In this document: positions 10,480-21,985 of the stretch, one piece after another
How positions within the stretch are numbered: position 1 is the stretch's first letter
How the letters are laid out: each line of letters begins with the position of its first letter
Assembly: GCA_039707655.1 (NCBI GenBank)
Contig: CM077672.1
Location: forward strand, 195,648,537-195,712,536
Direction of reading: 5' to 3'
Source of the DNA: Elymus sibiricus
Taxonomy: Eukaryota > Streptophyta > Magnoliopsida > Poales > Poaceae
Length of the DNA: 64,000 bases
Notes under the pieces: model-generated
Databases searched by the model: none
Seen by the model: only the letters and a program-made list of their open reading frames with translations
What the model was told of the DNA's origin: nothing
Made by a program: the position numbers and the translations under genes

Positions 10480-12040
10480 TGCTACTTGTGAACTGCGTTG
10501 GGATTCCCCGACGAGGAGAGGATGATGCAGTACAGTAGAGATAAGTATTTCCCTCAGTTAAGAACCAAGGTTATCAATCCAGTAGGAGAACCACACAGAA
10601 CCTCGTTAGCAGCACCTACACACACAAAAGCAAACACTTGCACCCAACGCAAATAAGAGGGTTGTCAATCCCCTTAGCGGGCACTTGCAAGGATTGATAG
10701 TGATAGATAGATAAAGTAAAATACAAAAGAAAATAAAAGTCAATAAATTGCAGCAAGGTATTTTTGGATTTTAATATATGATAAAAGTAGACCCGGGGGC
10801 CATAATTTTCACTAGAGGCTTCTCTCTCGAACACATAGCATACGGTGGGTAAACAAATTACTGTTGGGCAATTGATAGAAAAGCACATAGTTATGATGAT
10901 ATTCAAGGCAATGATCATGTATATAGGCATCACATCCGAGACAAGTAGACCGACTCCTGCCTGCATCTACTACTATTACTCCACCCATCGACCTCTATCC
11001 AGCATGCATCTAGGGTATTAAGTATAAAACAGAGTAACGCCTTAAGCAAGATGACATGATGTAGACAAAGTAAACTCAAGCAATATGGTTAAACCCCATC
11101 TTTTTATCCTTAATGGCAATAATACAAATACGTGTCTTGTCCCTTTCTATCACTGGGATATAGAACACCGCAAGATTGAACCCATCACAAAGCACCTCTC
11201 CCATTGCAAGATAAATCAATCTAGTTGGCCAAACCAAACGGATAGATCGGAGAGAAATACAAAGCTGTAACAATCATGCATAAAAGAGTTTAGAGAAGAC
11301 TCAATTAATATTCATAAATATTCAGATCATAAACCCACAATTCATCGGATCCCAACAAACACACCGCAAAAGAAGATTACATCGAATAGAACTCCAAGAA
11401 CATCGAGGAGAACATGGTATTGAAGATCAAAGAGAGAGAAGAAGCCATCTAGCTACTAGCTATGGACCCATAGGTCTGTGGTAAACTACTCACACATCAT
11501 CGAAAGGGCAGCAAGGATGATGAAGAAGCCCTCCGTGATCGATTCCCCCTCCGGCAGAGTATCAGAAAAGGCCTCCAGATGGGATCGCGGAAGAACAGAG
11601 GCTTGCGACGGTGGAAAGGTTTTCTCTTCTGTCTCCCTGGTATATTGGGAATATTTTGGAATTTATAGCGCTGGAATTAGGTCAAGAGGTGCCACGAGGG
11701 GCCCACAAGCCTGGGGAGCGCGCCTACCCCCTGGGTGCGCCTCCTGAGCTTGCCGCTACCTCGTGACTTTTCTGGCCTTCTCCCGAAGCTTCTAGGGCCC
11801 CTTCTGGTCCAAAAAATATTAATCCAAAGTTTTTTCTTCATTTCGACTCCGTTTGATAATGATTTTCTAAAAAGGCAAAAATAGGCAAAAAAAAACAGCA
11901 ACTGGCACTAGGCACTAGGTTAATAGGTTAGTCCCAAAAAAATGTTATATAAATGCATATAATTGCATAATAAACGTCCAAGATTGATACTATAATAGCA
12001 TGGAACAATAAAAAATTATAGATACGTTGGAGACGTATCA
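10480..12040 (-). repeat. 3' LTR of element C (1,561 bp, full length)
   Basis: Starts TGCTACTTGTG and ends GAGACGTATCA on the plus strand, i.e. TGATACGTCTC...CAAGTAGCA in sense. It is full length compared with the 3' LTR of B (1,563 bp after removing its insertion). It includes the GC-rich segment and a TATA box (CTATAAATT in sense, near 11660-11670) that the 5' LTR of C has lost. Confidence 0.93.
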
Positions 12041-14916
12041 AGCATCCCCAAGCTTAATTCCTGCTCATCCTCGAGTAGGTAAATGATAAAAATAGAATTT
12101 TTGATGTGGAATGCTACCTAACATGTTTTATCATGTAATTCTCTTTTACGGTATGAATATTAAGATCCGAATGATTCAAAGCAATAGTCTATAGTTTGAT
12201 ACAAAGACATCAATACTCAGGCATACTAACAAACAATCATGTCTTTCAAAATAAAAATGCTAAAGAAAGTTATCCCTACAAAATCATGTAATCCTGTCAT
12301 GCTCCATCTTCTTAACACAAAATATTTATCATGCACTACCCCGATGACAAGCCGAGCAATTGGTTCATACTTTTTAATGCGCTTGAGCTTTTTCAACCCC
12401 CACGCAATACATGAGCACAAGCCATGGATATAGCACTATGGGTGGAATAGAATGTGATGGTAGAGATTAATATGGGGAAGTCAAAAAGAAGAAGATATTC
12501 TCACATCGACCCGGCTAATCAACGGGCTATGGAGATGCCCATCAATTGATGTCAATGCGAGGAGTAGGGATTGCCATGCAATGGATGCACTAAGAGCTAT
12601 AAGTGTATGAAAGCTCAAAATAAAAACTAAGTGGGTGTGCATCCAACTTGCTTGCTCATGAAGACCTCGGGCATTTGAGGAAGTCCATCATCGGAATATA
12701 CAAGCCAAGTTCTATAATGAAAAATTCCCACTAGTATATGAAAGTGACAACATAGGAGACTCTCTATATGAAAAACATGGTGTTACTTTGAAGCACAAGC
12801 ATGGAAAAAGATAGTAACATTGCCCCTTCTCTCTTTTTCTCTCATTTTATTTTTCTTTTTTTTCTTTTTTCCCCTTTTTTTCTTTTTTTCTTTTTTCGTG
12901 GGCTCTTTTTGGCCTCCTTTTTATTCTTTTTTTATATTTATTTCCTCACTGGGACAATGCTCTAATAATGATGATCATCATACTTCTATTTACTTACAAC
13001 TCAAAAATTACAACTCGATACTAGAACAAATATGACTCTATATGAATGCCTCTGGCAGTGTACCAGGATGTGCAATGATACTAGTGTAACATGTATGAAA
13101 ATGATAAACGGTGGCTGAGCCACAAATACTATGTCAGCTATATGATCATGCAAAGCAATATGACAATGACGATGTGTGTCATATAAAAAGAACGGTGGAA
13201 GTTGCATGGCAATATATCTCAGAATGGCTATGGAAATGCCATAATAGGTAGGTATGGTGGCTGTTTTGAGAAAGATATAAGGATGCTTATGTGTGATAGA
13301 GCGTATCATATCGCAGGGTTTGGATGCACCGGCGAAGTTTGCACCAACTCTCGATGTGAAAAAGGGCAATGCATGGTACAGAAGAGGCAAGCAAATTGCG
13401 GAAAGGTGAGAGTGCGTATAATCCATGGACTCACATTAGTCATAAAGAACTCGCATACTTATTGCGAAAGTTTATTAGCCCTCGAAGCAAAGTACTACTA
13501 CGCATTCCCCTAGGGGGGTAGATTGGTAGGAAAAGACCATCGCTCATCCCCGACCGCCACTCATAAGGTAGACAATCAAGAATAAATCATGCTCCAACTT
13601 CTAAGCATAACGACAGATCATACGTGCATGCTTCGGGAATCACAAACCTTAACACCAATATTCTTACTAAACCACAATTATCTACTAGTACCTCCCCCAT
13701 ATTACCATCTTAATATCGCAAAACTATTGCAAGGAATCAAACTTATCATATTCAGTGATCTACATGAAAGTTTTTATTATATCCCTCTTGAATACCTATC
13801 ATATTAGGACCAAATTCATAACCCGTGCATATTACCATTGCTATTTATTAAACACTCAAAAAGATATAAGTGAATCATGAGAGTACAACTATTTCTTTAA
13901 AATATAACCACCGTCATGCTCTAAAAGATATAAGTGAAGCACTAGAGCAACTAACTAGCTCAAAAGATATAAGTGAAGCACATAGAGTATTCTAACAAAT
14001 CACGAATAATGTGTGTCCCTCTCAAAAAGGTGTGTTCAGCAAAGATGATTGTGGCAAACTAAAAAGCAAACAAAATCAAGCAAACTATAGCACAAGACGC
14101 TCCAAGTAAAACACATATCATGTGATGAATAAAAATATAGCTCCAAATGATATACCGATAGGTTGTAGACGAAAGAGGGGAGGCCATTCAGGGCATCCCC
14201 AAGCTTAGACGCTTGAGTCTTCCATGAATATTACCTTGGGGTGCCTTGGGCATCCCCAAGATTAGGCTCTTGCCACTCCTTATTCTTTTATCCATCGTAG
14301 TCTCACCCAAAACTTGAAAACTTCAGCACACAAAACTCAACAGAAACCTTGTGAGATCCATTAGTATAACAAACAAATCTTAAACTTTAGGTACTATTAT
14401 AAATTGATTCATATTTAATATTTGCATAATTCTACTGTACTCCAACTTCCCCATGACGCATAACCCCCGATACGATCCATAGATTCATCAAAATAAGCAA
14501 ACTATGCAACAAAACAGAATCTGTCTAAAACAGAACAGTCTGTAAAGATCTGAATTAAAGACATACTTCTGTAACTCCAAAAATTCTGAAAAAATAGGAC
14601 AACGTGGGAAATTCATATATCAATAATGTGTAAAACATTCAGAATTTTATCATGTTCCAGTACATAATGAAAATTCCAGAACTAAGCGCAAAAGTTTCTG
14701 TTTTCAAACAACATCAATTGTACTATCATCCAAATCATCCCAAAGGCATTACTTGGCACAAACACTAATTAAAAGATAAAAACACAATCATAACAGATTC
14801 TATAATTTTGTAAACACACAAGAACAGAAAATAAAATGAAAATTTAAGATACATATTTGGTTGCCTCCCAACAAGCGCTATTGTTTTATGCCCCTAGCGA
14901 GGCATAATGCATAATT
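12041..14916 (-). other. Non-coding 3' half of element C
   Basis: No open frame here has a recognisable domain. Readable landmarks, shared with B, are the polypurine tract AAGCTTGGGGATGCT at the LTR edge (about 12041-12056), a T/C-rich tract (12820-12945), three copies of AAAGATATAAGTGA (about 13860-13980, minus sense of a repeat in B), the paired GCATCCCCAAGCTTAG blocks (14190-14260), and the block just after the protease stop with TTGTTGGGAGGCAACC in sense (about 14860-14890). Confidence 0.8.
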
Positions 14917-16190
14917 TCATGTATTGTCATCCTTCAAATTAATTCCATAGGTGGCCCTCATAATAGATTCATATGGTGGCTTAATTATCTTTCTAGGTAA
15001 GTGTTCCATCCCTTTCTTTAATGGGAATTGAAATCTTATATTACCTTCTTTCATATCAATAATAGCACCTATGGTTCGTAGGAAAGGCCTACCAAGTATT
15101 ATAGGAAAATACGGATTGCATTCAATATCAAGCACAATAAAATCCACGGGTACATAATTTATATTTGCAAGAATAAGCACATCATTTATTCTACCCAATG
15201 GTTTTTTAATGGTGGAATCCGCTAAATGTAGGTTAAGGGAACAAGCATCCATATCGGTGAGACCTAGCACATCACATAAAGATTTTGGCATAGTAGAGAC
15301 GCTAGCACCTTGATCACACAAAGCATTGCATTCATAACCTTTGATTTTAACTTTGATAGTAGGTTCCCATTCATCATGTAATTTTTTAGGAATTGAAACT
15401 TCCAACTCAAGTTTTTCTTCATGAGCTTTTATCATAGTTTCTAGAATATGTTTAGTGAAAGCTTTATTTTGTTCATAGGCATTAGGTGAATTAATCATGG
15501 ATTGCAACAAGGAAATACATTCAACTAAAGAGCAATTATCATAATTAAAGTCCTTGTAATCCAAAGTAGTGGGCACATTACTATTTAAAGTTTTTACCTC
15601 TCCAAACCCACTTTTATCATTTTTATCATTAAGATCATCACCCTCCAAATAATTGGGACGCCTTCTAGCTAAAGTTGATTCATCTTCAATCCCTTTTTGA
15701 TCAAGTTTTATTTTACTAAATAAATATTCAATAGGTGAGACACCAATCATTTTAATATCTTCATCATTACTACGATAGAAACCGGGTGGAATGGCTTTTT
15801 CTAGGAATTCTCGCTTAGCTCTCAACCTAGCGGTTCTTTCTTTACTTTCATTAATGGAGACATAGATAGTAATTTTGAGAGTATCAACATCATGAGCAAT
15901 TCTATCCATGTTCCTAGCCATGTCATCAACTTTATTAAATTTTTGTTCTACCATAGCATTGAAAATCTTTTGAGAATTAATAAATACTATTACTTTCAAG
16001 ATCAGAGGGTATCCTATTATTATTATATGAATTACCATAATTATTAGAGGAATTTTTGGGAAACGGTCTAGAATTGAAATTAACCCTATAGGCATTGTTG
16101 TTAAAATTATTTCTAGAGACAAAATTCACATCAATAGCATCATTATTTTGCAACACAAATAGATGATAGTTTGTGCGAAGGTACTTGATA
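14917..16190 (-). pseudogene. Gag C-terminus and protease of element C; gag core deleted
   Basis: Two overlapping frames cover this remnant. The upstream one runs from the untranslated leader straight into NNDAIDVNFVSRNNFNNNAY, so roughly 900 bp, including the gag start and capsid core present in B, is missing. A frameshift near 16000 leads into a 401-codon frame with VSINESKERTARLRAKREFL and the protease YECNALCDQGASVSTMP, then FPIILGRPFLRTIGAIID. The active-site triplet reads Asp-Gln-Gly where B has Asp-Leu-Gly. The frame ends at 14917. The open protease part contrasts with the lost gag core. Confidence 0.85.
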
Positions 16191-16205
16191 GGTTTTGGTG
16201 ATGTC

Positions 16206-16223
16206 TCCCCGGCAACGGCGCCA
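16206..16223 (-). promoter_or_regulatory. Primer binding site of element C (tRNA-Asp type)
   Basis: In sense TGGCGCCGTTGCCGGGGA, 11 nt inside the 5' LTR end. This matches the 3' end of plant tRNA-Asp and is the usual primer site of Athila-type elements. Confidence 0.88.
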
Positions 16224-16234
16224 GAAATTCTTCC

Positions 16235-17421
16235 TGCTACTTGTGAACTGCGTTGGGATTTCCCCAAAGAGGAGAGGATGATGCAGTATAGTAGAGAAAA
16301 GTATTTCCCTCAGTTAAGAACCAAGGTTATCAATCCAGTAGGAGAACCACACAGAATCTCGTTAGCAGCACCTACACACACAAAAGCAAACACTTGCACC
16401 CAACGCAAATAAGAGGGTTGTCAATCCCCTTAGCGGTCACTTGCAAGGATTGATAGTGATAGATAGATAAAGTAAAATACAAAAGAAAATAAAAGTCAAT
16501 AAATTGCAGCAAGGTATTTTTGGATTTTAATATATGATAAAAGTAGACCCGGGGCCATAGTTTTCACTAGAGGCTTCTCTCTCGAACACATAGCATACGG
16601 TGGTAAACAAATTACTGTTGGGCAATTGATAGAAAAGCGCATAGTTATGACGATATTCAAGGCAATGATCATGTATATAGGCATCACGTCCGAGACAAGT
16701 AGACCGACTCCTGCCTGCATCTACTACTATTACTCCACCCATCGACCGCTATCCAGCATGCATCTAGGGTATTAAGTATAAAACAGAGTAACGCCTTAAG
16801 CAAGATGACATGATGTAGACAAAGTAAACTCAAGCAATATGATTAAACCCCATATTTTTATCCTTAATGGCAACAATACAAATACGTGTCTTATCCCTTT
16901 CTGTCACTGGGATATAGAACACCGCAAGATTGAACCCATCACAAAGCACCTCTCCCATTGTAAGATAAATCAATCTAGTTGGCCAAACCAAACGGATAGA
17001 TCGGAGAGAAATACAAAGCTATAACAATCATGCATAAAAGAGTTTAGAGAAGACTTAATTAATATTCATAAATATTCAGATCATAAACCCACAAGCCTGG
17101 GGGTGCGCCTACCCCCCTGGGCGCACCTCCCGAGCTTGCCGCTACCTCATGACTCGTCTGGTCTTCTCCCGAAGCTTCTAGGGTCCCTTCTGGTCCAGAA
17201 AAAATTAATCCAAAGTTTTTTCTTCTTTTGGACTCCGTTTGATAATGATTTTCTGAAAAGGCAAAAACAGGCAAAAAACAGCAACTGGCACTAGGCACTA
17301 GGTTAATAGGTTAGTCCCAAAACATGATATATAATTGCATATAATTGCATAATAAATATCCAAGATTGATACATAATAGCACGGAACAATAAAAAATTAT
17401 AGATACGTTGGAGACGTATCA
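16235..17421 (-). repeat. 5' LTR of element C (1,187 bp, internally deleted)
   Basis: Ends match the 3' LTR at 10480-12040, but about 374 bp are missing. The junction lies at a shared TGTGGG (sense), between the GC-rich segment and GTGGGTTTATGATC, suggesting a microhomology deletion. The lost part contains the LTR TATA box. Confidence 0.9.
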
Positions 17422-17568
17422 AAGACGAATAAAGTGAATAGTCTCAATTCAATTGAAAAAGTTATGACAATTACTATTGGCGGTTTTGAGTTTCCTCTTC
17501 CGGTTCATGAAAAGAAATATCAAACTCTTATTGTTGGGACAATGTATATCCCAGTTGAGGTAACCTAG
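17422..17568 (+). pseudogene. Protease C-terminal tail of element A, after the element C insertion
   Basis: Starts with the second TSD copy AAGAC (17422-17426). The frame then continues from 10479 through 46 further codons (NKVNSLNSIEKVMTITIGGF) to a TAG at 17566-17568. This shows that gag-protease of A ended in a true stop before C inserted. Confidence 0.85.
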
Positions 17569-18344
17569 TGCTATACAAAAGTTCTTCGGGTTTATGTCAC
17601 TCGGAAATAGTTTGTTAATAAGACTTGATCAACCTTATTAATGGATTCTTTTTTAGGGGCATATGGTTGATGAATTCAGTAAGCACAACCTTCTGTAATT
17701 ATAGTTTGACATCTGTTATTTCTAGTTTAATAAAGTAAAATGCCATGATTATCCTATTTTTTGAAATTTTAGTGCAATAAAAAAATGACCCAAAAATAGA
17801 AGTGCTCAGAATGTTGTAAAATTTTAACACGATTTTTATTGAATATTTAAGAATTTTGGGCACTGGACACACCCCAGGGGGTGCACCTGTGGCCCACAAG
17901 GCAACAGGGCGTGCCCACCCCCTGGGCGCGCCATGATGCCTTGTGGGGCCCACAGGACCCCACTCACTTAGTCCGCCTGCCCATTGCTTCTTCTTCCTCC
18001 AGAAAAAATCGTGGTAGCTCTTGTTCTCATGTTCTTCCCCAAAAACTGAGATTTTCGATCTCTTTGCTCAGAGCTCCATTTTCGAAATTGTTTTGGGAGA
18101 TTGCTCCTTGGTATGTGACTCCTCCATTGGTCCAATTAGTTTTTGTTTTCGTGGTTTATATTTTTCTTATTTTGCTACTATCGGTGTCACTGAAAATGAG
18201 CTTGCATGTTGAATTCATTTGGTTCTAAGTAGTTTAAATGCTTGATATGGCCTCTATACACTTGTAGGAGTAGTTGCTATCAATTTTGTTAAGTTTTGTT
18301 AACATCTTTTTGTGTTCCAAAAATTTCAGAAATTTTTCAGGAAG
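17569..18344 (+). other. Spacer and candidate leader intron before ORF2 of element A
   Basis: No gene. A pol would be expected here in an autonomous Athila but only 776 bp are present. From about 17870 there is a GC-rich stretch, then a pyrimidine-rich leader-like segment (CTTCTTCTTCCTCCAG). A strong donor, CCTTG|GTATGTGAC at 18111, and acceptors ending at 18329 and 18340 (TTTTTCAG|GAAG) lie just before the ATG at 18345, suggesting a spliced RNA for ORF2. Confidence 0.5.
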
Positions 18345-19288
18345 ATGAACTTGTTTAGGAGAGGTTCTTCGAGCCGAAGCCCCAAGGGAGTTTCGTGTGG
18401 AGCACCGAACCTCCACCTCCCTCGCAACGCGGAGGTGTGGCCATGCGAGTGGCCATGCGACACATTCATGAGTGAGGCCGGCTTCCAACACGAGTTTGCA
18501 CAATTCATGGCAAACGCTGGCTTGACAAACTTCCTCGCAGATAAGTGCGGCCAGTATTAACTCCTCACAAATTCCTTTGTACAAAATTTTCATTTCATGC
18601 CTAAGATTGTAGACCCTATGGCGCATTTTCACCTATATGATCAAACCTTTGAAATACCGTTTAATAGGTTCTGTGAAATATGCATGATTCCTTCTGAGGG
18701 CGAGTTGAGGGAACCTTGACCTGATGAGTTTGAGGATTTCCTCCTTACTTTAACTATGGGAGAGTCTAGGGGCTTGTCTAAGGTGAGAGTTACTTGTTTG
18801 CAATTTCCTTTTGTGCATTATCTTGGTTTATTCACAGGAAAATGCTTGACTACTAGGAAGGAAGGTGGTACACTCAGTGTGCACTTTTCAGTGATAGAAC
18901 TTACAGTTTGAGGGGCATTATCGCACGCCGTTTGCAAACCAACCGAACTAGGGGTAAAATTCATGGCGGTATTTATGCTACTCGCCTAGCGAGCCAACTT
19001 AATGTTGCTATTCGCCCTGATGATCACTTGCTACCTAGAGTTTATTTATACCATCAGTCCATGATAGATCACCATTTTATTGATGTCCCTGAACCACCTC
19101 ACTATTATCGTTACAACTTAGTATTTAGTGAGGTAACTCGTGAGATTATTTCGTTGCCTGCTCCTTGTTTGTTTGATGCTAATGCCAGGAAAGGGTACAT
19201 CATTTTGCCCAATGACATCATTGCCTATAAGAATGATTTAGCTACGGCGGAGAACGAGGCCCAACCTTGGGATGCTGAGGTGCTGTAG
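18345..19288 (+). pseudogene. ORF2 of element A, Athila ORF1-like (decayed)
   Basis: Starts MNLFRRGSSSRSPKG after a splice-acceptor-like site. The frame continues past TAA at 18558-18560 (LLTNSFVQNFHF, HFHLYDQTFEIPFNRFCEI) and TGA at 18717-18719. It then shifts near 18905 into IIARRLQTNRTRGKIHGGIY and LLPRVYLYHQSM, ending at 19286-19288. Proteins of this kind recur in Triticeae Athila elements and resemble what is called Athila ORF1; the family call is tentative and by eye. The role is unknown. No signal peptide or membrane segment is seen. At least two stops and one frameshift make it non-functional. Confidence 0.62.
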
Positions 19289-19882
19289 CCCGGCCAGTTA
19301 CTGCCTGGGCCCGATGGATTCTACGGATGGTGATCACCAAGTTAGGCCAAAGGCCTAAGCTTGGGGGAGTACGCATTCTCACCGACATTACATTCATTTC
19401 ACTTGTCGGTGTTCATTGTTTTCTTGGTTTATTCGCATTAGCTTTTATTTGTTTCTTTTGTGTGTTTGAAAAACTTTGAAAATCCAAAAATATTTCTTGC
19501 TTCTTTTCAGTTTTTCTTTCTTGTTTAGTTAGTTCGTAGTATTAAAAGAAAACCAAAAAAGATTTCTCGTTTCTTCTTTTGCTCTTTGTTGAGAGCTCTT
19601 CAGTGTAAATACTCTTTTCTCGCTTTTCGTTTTTCTTCTTTCGTTTGCTTTCTTTAGAAAAACTAAAAACTCCAAAAAGATTTTAGTGTGTTTCTTTGAA
19701 TTTCTTTTCTTTTCTTTGAGTCATCGTTAGGAGAAGATGTCGTAAGAATTGTCGAGAGGCTCTTATATGCTTTATTGTTGATCTAACGAAAGGGCCAATA
19801 TTTTCTTGTCTTCTCCTTTGAATAAAGTGTTTGCAGATTTTCAGCTTAGTCCACGGCACACTTGCACCATTATTATTATCAC
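19289..19882 (+). other. Non-coding segment after ORF2 of element A
   Basis: Contains two adjacent perfect inverted repeats, TGGTGATCACCA (19328-19339) and TTAGGCCAAAGGCCTAA (19342-19358), followed by AGCTTGGGGGAG. A T-rich stretch follows to the Copia insertion. The last five bases before the Copia LTR are ATCAC. Confidence 0.7.
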
Positions 19883-20141
19883 TGTTAAAGATATATTATG
19901 ACGGCTGTTATGGATATCTTATGGAGGCTGTTATGGTGCATGGCTTGGGTCACACGCCCTGGTAGAGATAGGATCCTTTATTGTTATGTTGTTACTCTAT
20001 CTCTATCTCCCTCCTTTATTGTTATGTTGTTACTCTATCTCTATCTCCCTCCTGTAACATCCTGTAAATCTCATGACCAGATCAATATAAACTCATGCGG
20101 GCTCCCCTGTTGGGAGTTGAGACGCTTTACCCATCTTGACA
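19883..20141 (+). repeat. 5' LTR of small Copia (259 bp)
   Basis: Begins TGTTAAAGATATATTATGAC and ends ATCTTGACA. A 38-bp unit (CCTTTATTGTTATG...) is duplicated in tandem at 19975-20012 and 20013-20050; the same duplication is in the 3' LTR, so it predates insertion. Confidence 0.95.
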
Positions 20142-20155
20142 TGGTATACATAGCC
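20142..20155 (+). promoter_or_regulatory. Primer binding site of small Copia
   Basis: TGGTATACATAGCC directly follows the LTR. It resembles the initiator-tRNA-Met site TGGTATCAGAGC of Copia elements, with changes after the first six bases. Confidence 0.65.
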
Positions 20156-20221
20156 TCCTTCTTGCATCGCATCTAGCAAACCCCTCACCACCGCAGCCTT
20201 CATCTTCCACCTTGAGCCGCC

Positions 20222-21240
20222 ATGTCCTCCTCCACCCAAGTCTCTTCCCCTGGCCTCAGTTACACCACATCCGAGCCTCTCAACAGAACCAACTATGTCC
20301 TCTGGAAAGCCCAAGCTCGCTCCCAAATCATGGGGGCTGGGCTATATGGGTACATCGATCAATCCACACCTGAACCCACCAAGACCATCGTGACCAAGAA
20401 CTCCGATGGGAAAGAAGAGACCGTTCCCAACCCTGCCTACAACCCCCGGCTCGTCCAGGACCAGCAGATCATGGCCTATCTCCTCTGGAACCTCTCCAAG
20501 GAAGTTCTCGTTCAGGTTGCATCCTTAGAAAAATCCCACGCGATCTGGTCAGCACTCGCTAACATGTTCACCACCCAATCCCGCTCCCGCGCCAACAATT
20601 GCCGCATCGCCCTCTCAAACGCCCAAAAGGTTCATAGAGTGCAACTACTTACTTCGGTTAGATGCGAGCCCTCTCTGATGAGCTCGCTGCAGCTGGCAAA
20701 CCCATCAAGGACGAGGAGCTTCTCTCCTTCATCATCGAGGGGCTTGATATGGATTATTAGCCCCTCATCTCAGCGCTAGATGTCCGTGTGGAGCCCCTGA
20801 CCGTCGATGATCTCTTCGGCGTGGTATCGAATTTCGACCAACGAGTCGAGATGTTCCAAGGAACGGGGGCAGGTGCCTTCAAATCCTCTGCCAATCTCGC
20901 TGCCAGAGGCCGTGGCGGGTCTCCCAAGGGCTACTGCAAGGGTGGTGGTCGCGGCGGTGGCTATGGTGGTAACAGCAGCAGCAACAACTACAACACCGGC
21001 GGCAACAGCAATTACAACACCAGTGGCGGCGGTGGTGGTGGCGGCAGCCACTACCACAACAACAACTAGTACTCCTCCGGCAATAACCGGTGCCCCTCCT
21101 ACAACAACAATAGGGGTCATCCATTTCAAGGTTATGATGAGTATGAAAATAAATGTCAAATTTGCAAAAAAAAATAACCACATTGCAAAGGATTGTGATT
21201 GGCGCTATGCCGAGAACAATTGCCAACGCAAGAAAGTTGC
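20222..21240 (+). pseudogene. Copia gag with zinc knuckle (small Copia), frameshifted
   Basis: Starts [20 protein letters not shown], with the gag core landmarks [22 protein letters not shown] and [13 protein letters not shown] frameshift near 20630 (one G short in an A/G run by comparison with the expected frame) is followed by [21 protein letters not shown] Gly/Asn/Ser-rich spacer follows, with TAG at 21067-21069. The zinc knuckle C-x2-C-x4-H-x4-C near 21153-21195 is broken by a second frameshift in a nine-A run (about 21166-21174). Gag binds the RNA and forms the particle. Confidence 0.85.
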
Positions 21241-21985
21241 AGCAGCTGCAGATACATCTTATGGAGTTGATACAAATTGGTACGTTGACTCTGGAGCCAC
21301 AAATCACATCACCAATGAGCTTGAAAAGGTGACCATGCACGAGAAGTACCATGGCCATGATCAAGTCCACAACGTAAACGGTGAAGGTATGAAGATAGAT
21401 CATGTTGGTCATGCAATTGTCAATACCCCTCATCGGAATATTCATCTTAGAAATATCTTACATGTCCCACAAACTGAGAAAAATCTTCTTTCTGTTCATC
21501 ATATTGCCATAGATAACAAAGTTTTTCTCGTGTTTCACCCCTACTTCTTTTTGATTCGTGATCAGGCCACGAGGAAAATTCTCTACCACAGTAGATGTGT
21601 GCATGGGCTCTACCATTTGATTCCTCAGTTTAGAAGCTTCAATAAACAAGTGTGTGGTGTCATCAAAATTTCATCGGAACGGTGGCATGCCCGATTAGGA
21701 CATCCTTCTTTTGTTATTGTTCAACAAGTGCTTAGAAATAATCAGCTCCCATGTGTTGGTGAGCGCAGTCTTGAAACTATTTGTGATTCTTGTCAAAAAG
21801 CGAAAGCTCATCAATTACCATATCCTGTTTCCACTAGTAATTCTACCAAGCCATTGCAACTTGTTTTTTCTGATGTATGGGGTCCAGTTCCTTCTTCCGT
21901 TGGTAGACATACTTACTATGTTAGTTTCATAGATGACTACAGTAAATTCACTTGGATCTACCTTCTTAAAAAATGTTCTGACGTT
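21241..21985 (+). pseudogene. Copia protease and N-terminal integrase (small Copia), cut by element B
   Basis: Protease active site WYVDSGATNHIT at about 21277-21312. The integrase zinc domain follows: HARLGH, then CDSCQKAKAH, an H-H-C-C pattern. The start of the catalytic core is present (LVFSDVWGP with the first Asp, then SFIDDYSKFTWIYLL). The frame runs open to 21985, where the Athila LTR starts. The reading frame resumes after the second TSD copy at 47061. Confidence 0.88.
21981..21985. other. Target-site duplication ACGTT of element B (left copy)
   Basis: ACGTT before the LTR at 21986 recurs exactly at 47056-47060. Skipping element B and one copy restores the integrase frame. Confidence 0.95.

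Larger units (their letters stand above)
10480..17421 (-). mobile_element. Athila-type Gypsy element C (minus strand), gag-protease only
   Basis: A complete LTR-to-LTR element on the minus strand, with perfect 5-bp TSD AAGAC. Reading right to left: 5' LTR (16235-17421), primer binding site, remnant gag plus protease (14917-16190), 2.9 kb without genes (12041-14916), 3' LTR (10480-12040). The LTRs and internal part match Athila element B closely, so B and C are one family. There is no RT, RNase H or integrase. Because C lacks the CACTA and Copia found in B, it gives the empty-site sequence for both. Confidence 0.92.

Noticed and set aside
13001..13513. Overlapping ORFs of 141 and 103 codons in element C (also 26802-27068 in B)
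   Set aside because: Present in both B and C only because the DNA is homologous; the protein frames are not kept (different lengths and breaks) and show no domain.
17881..18632. Possible host gene fragment upstream of ORF2 in element A
   Set aside because: The leader-like GC-rich stretch fits the ORF2 leader of this Athila type; no host protein motif could be read.
20776..21445. Minus-strand ORFs of 135 and 188 codons opposite Copia gag
   Set aside because: Mirror images of the Gly/Asn-rich gag spacer; the plus-strand frame has the gag and protease motifs.
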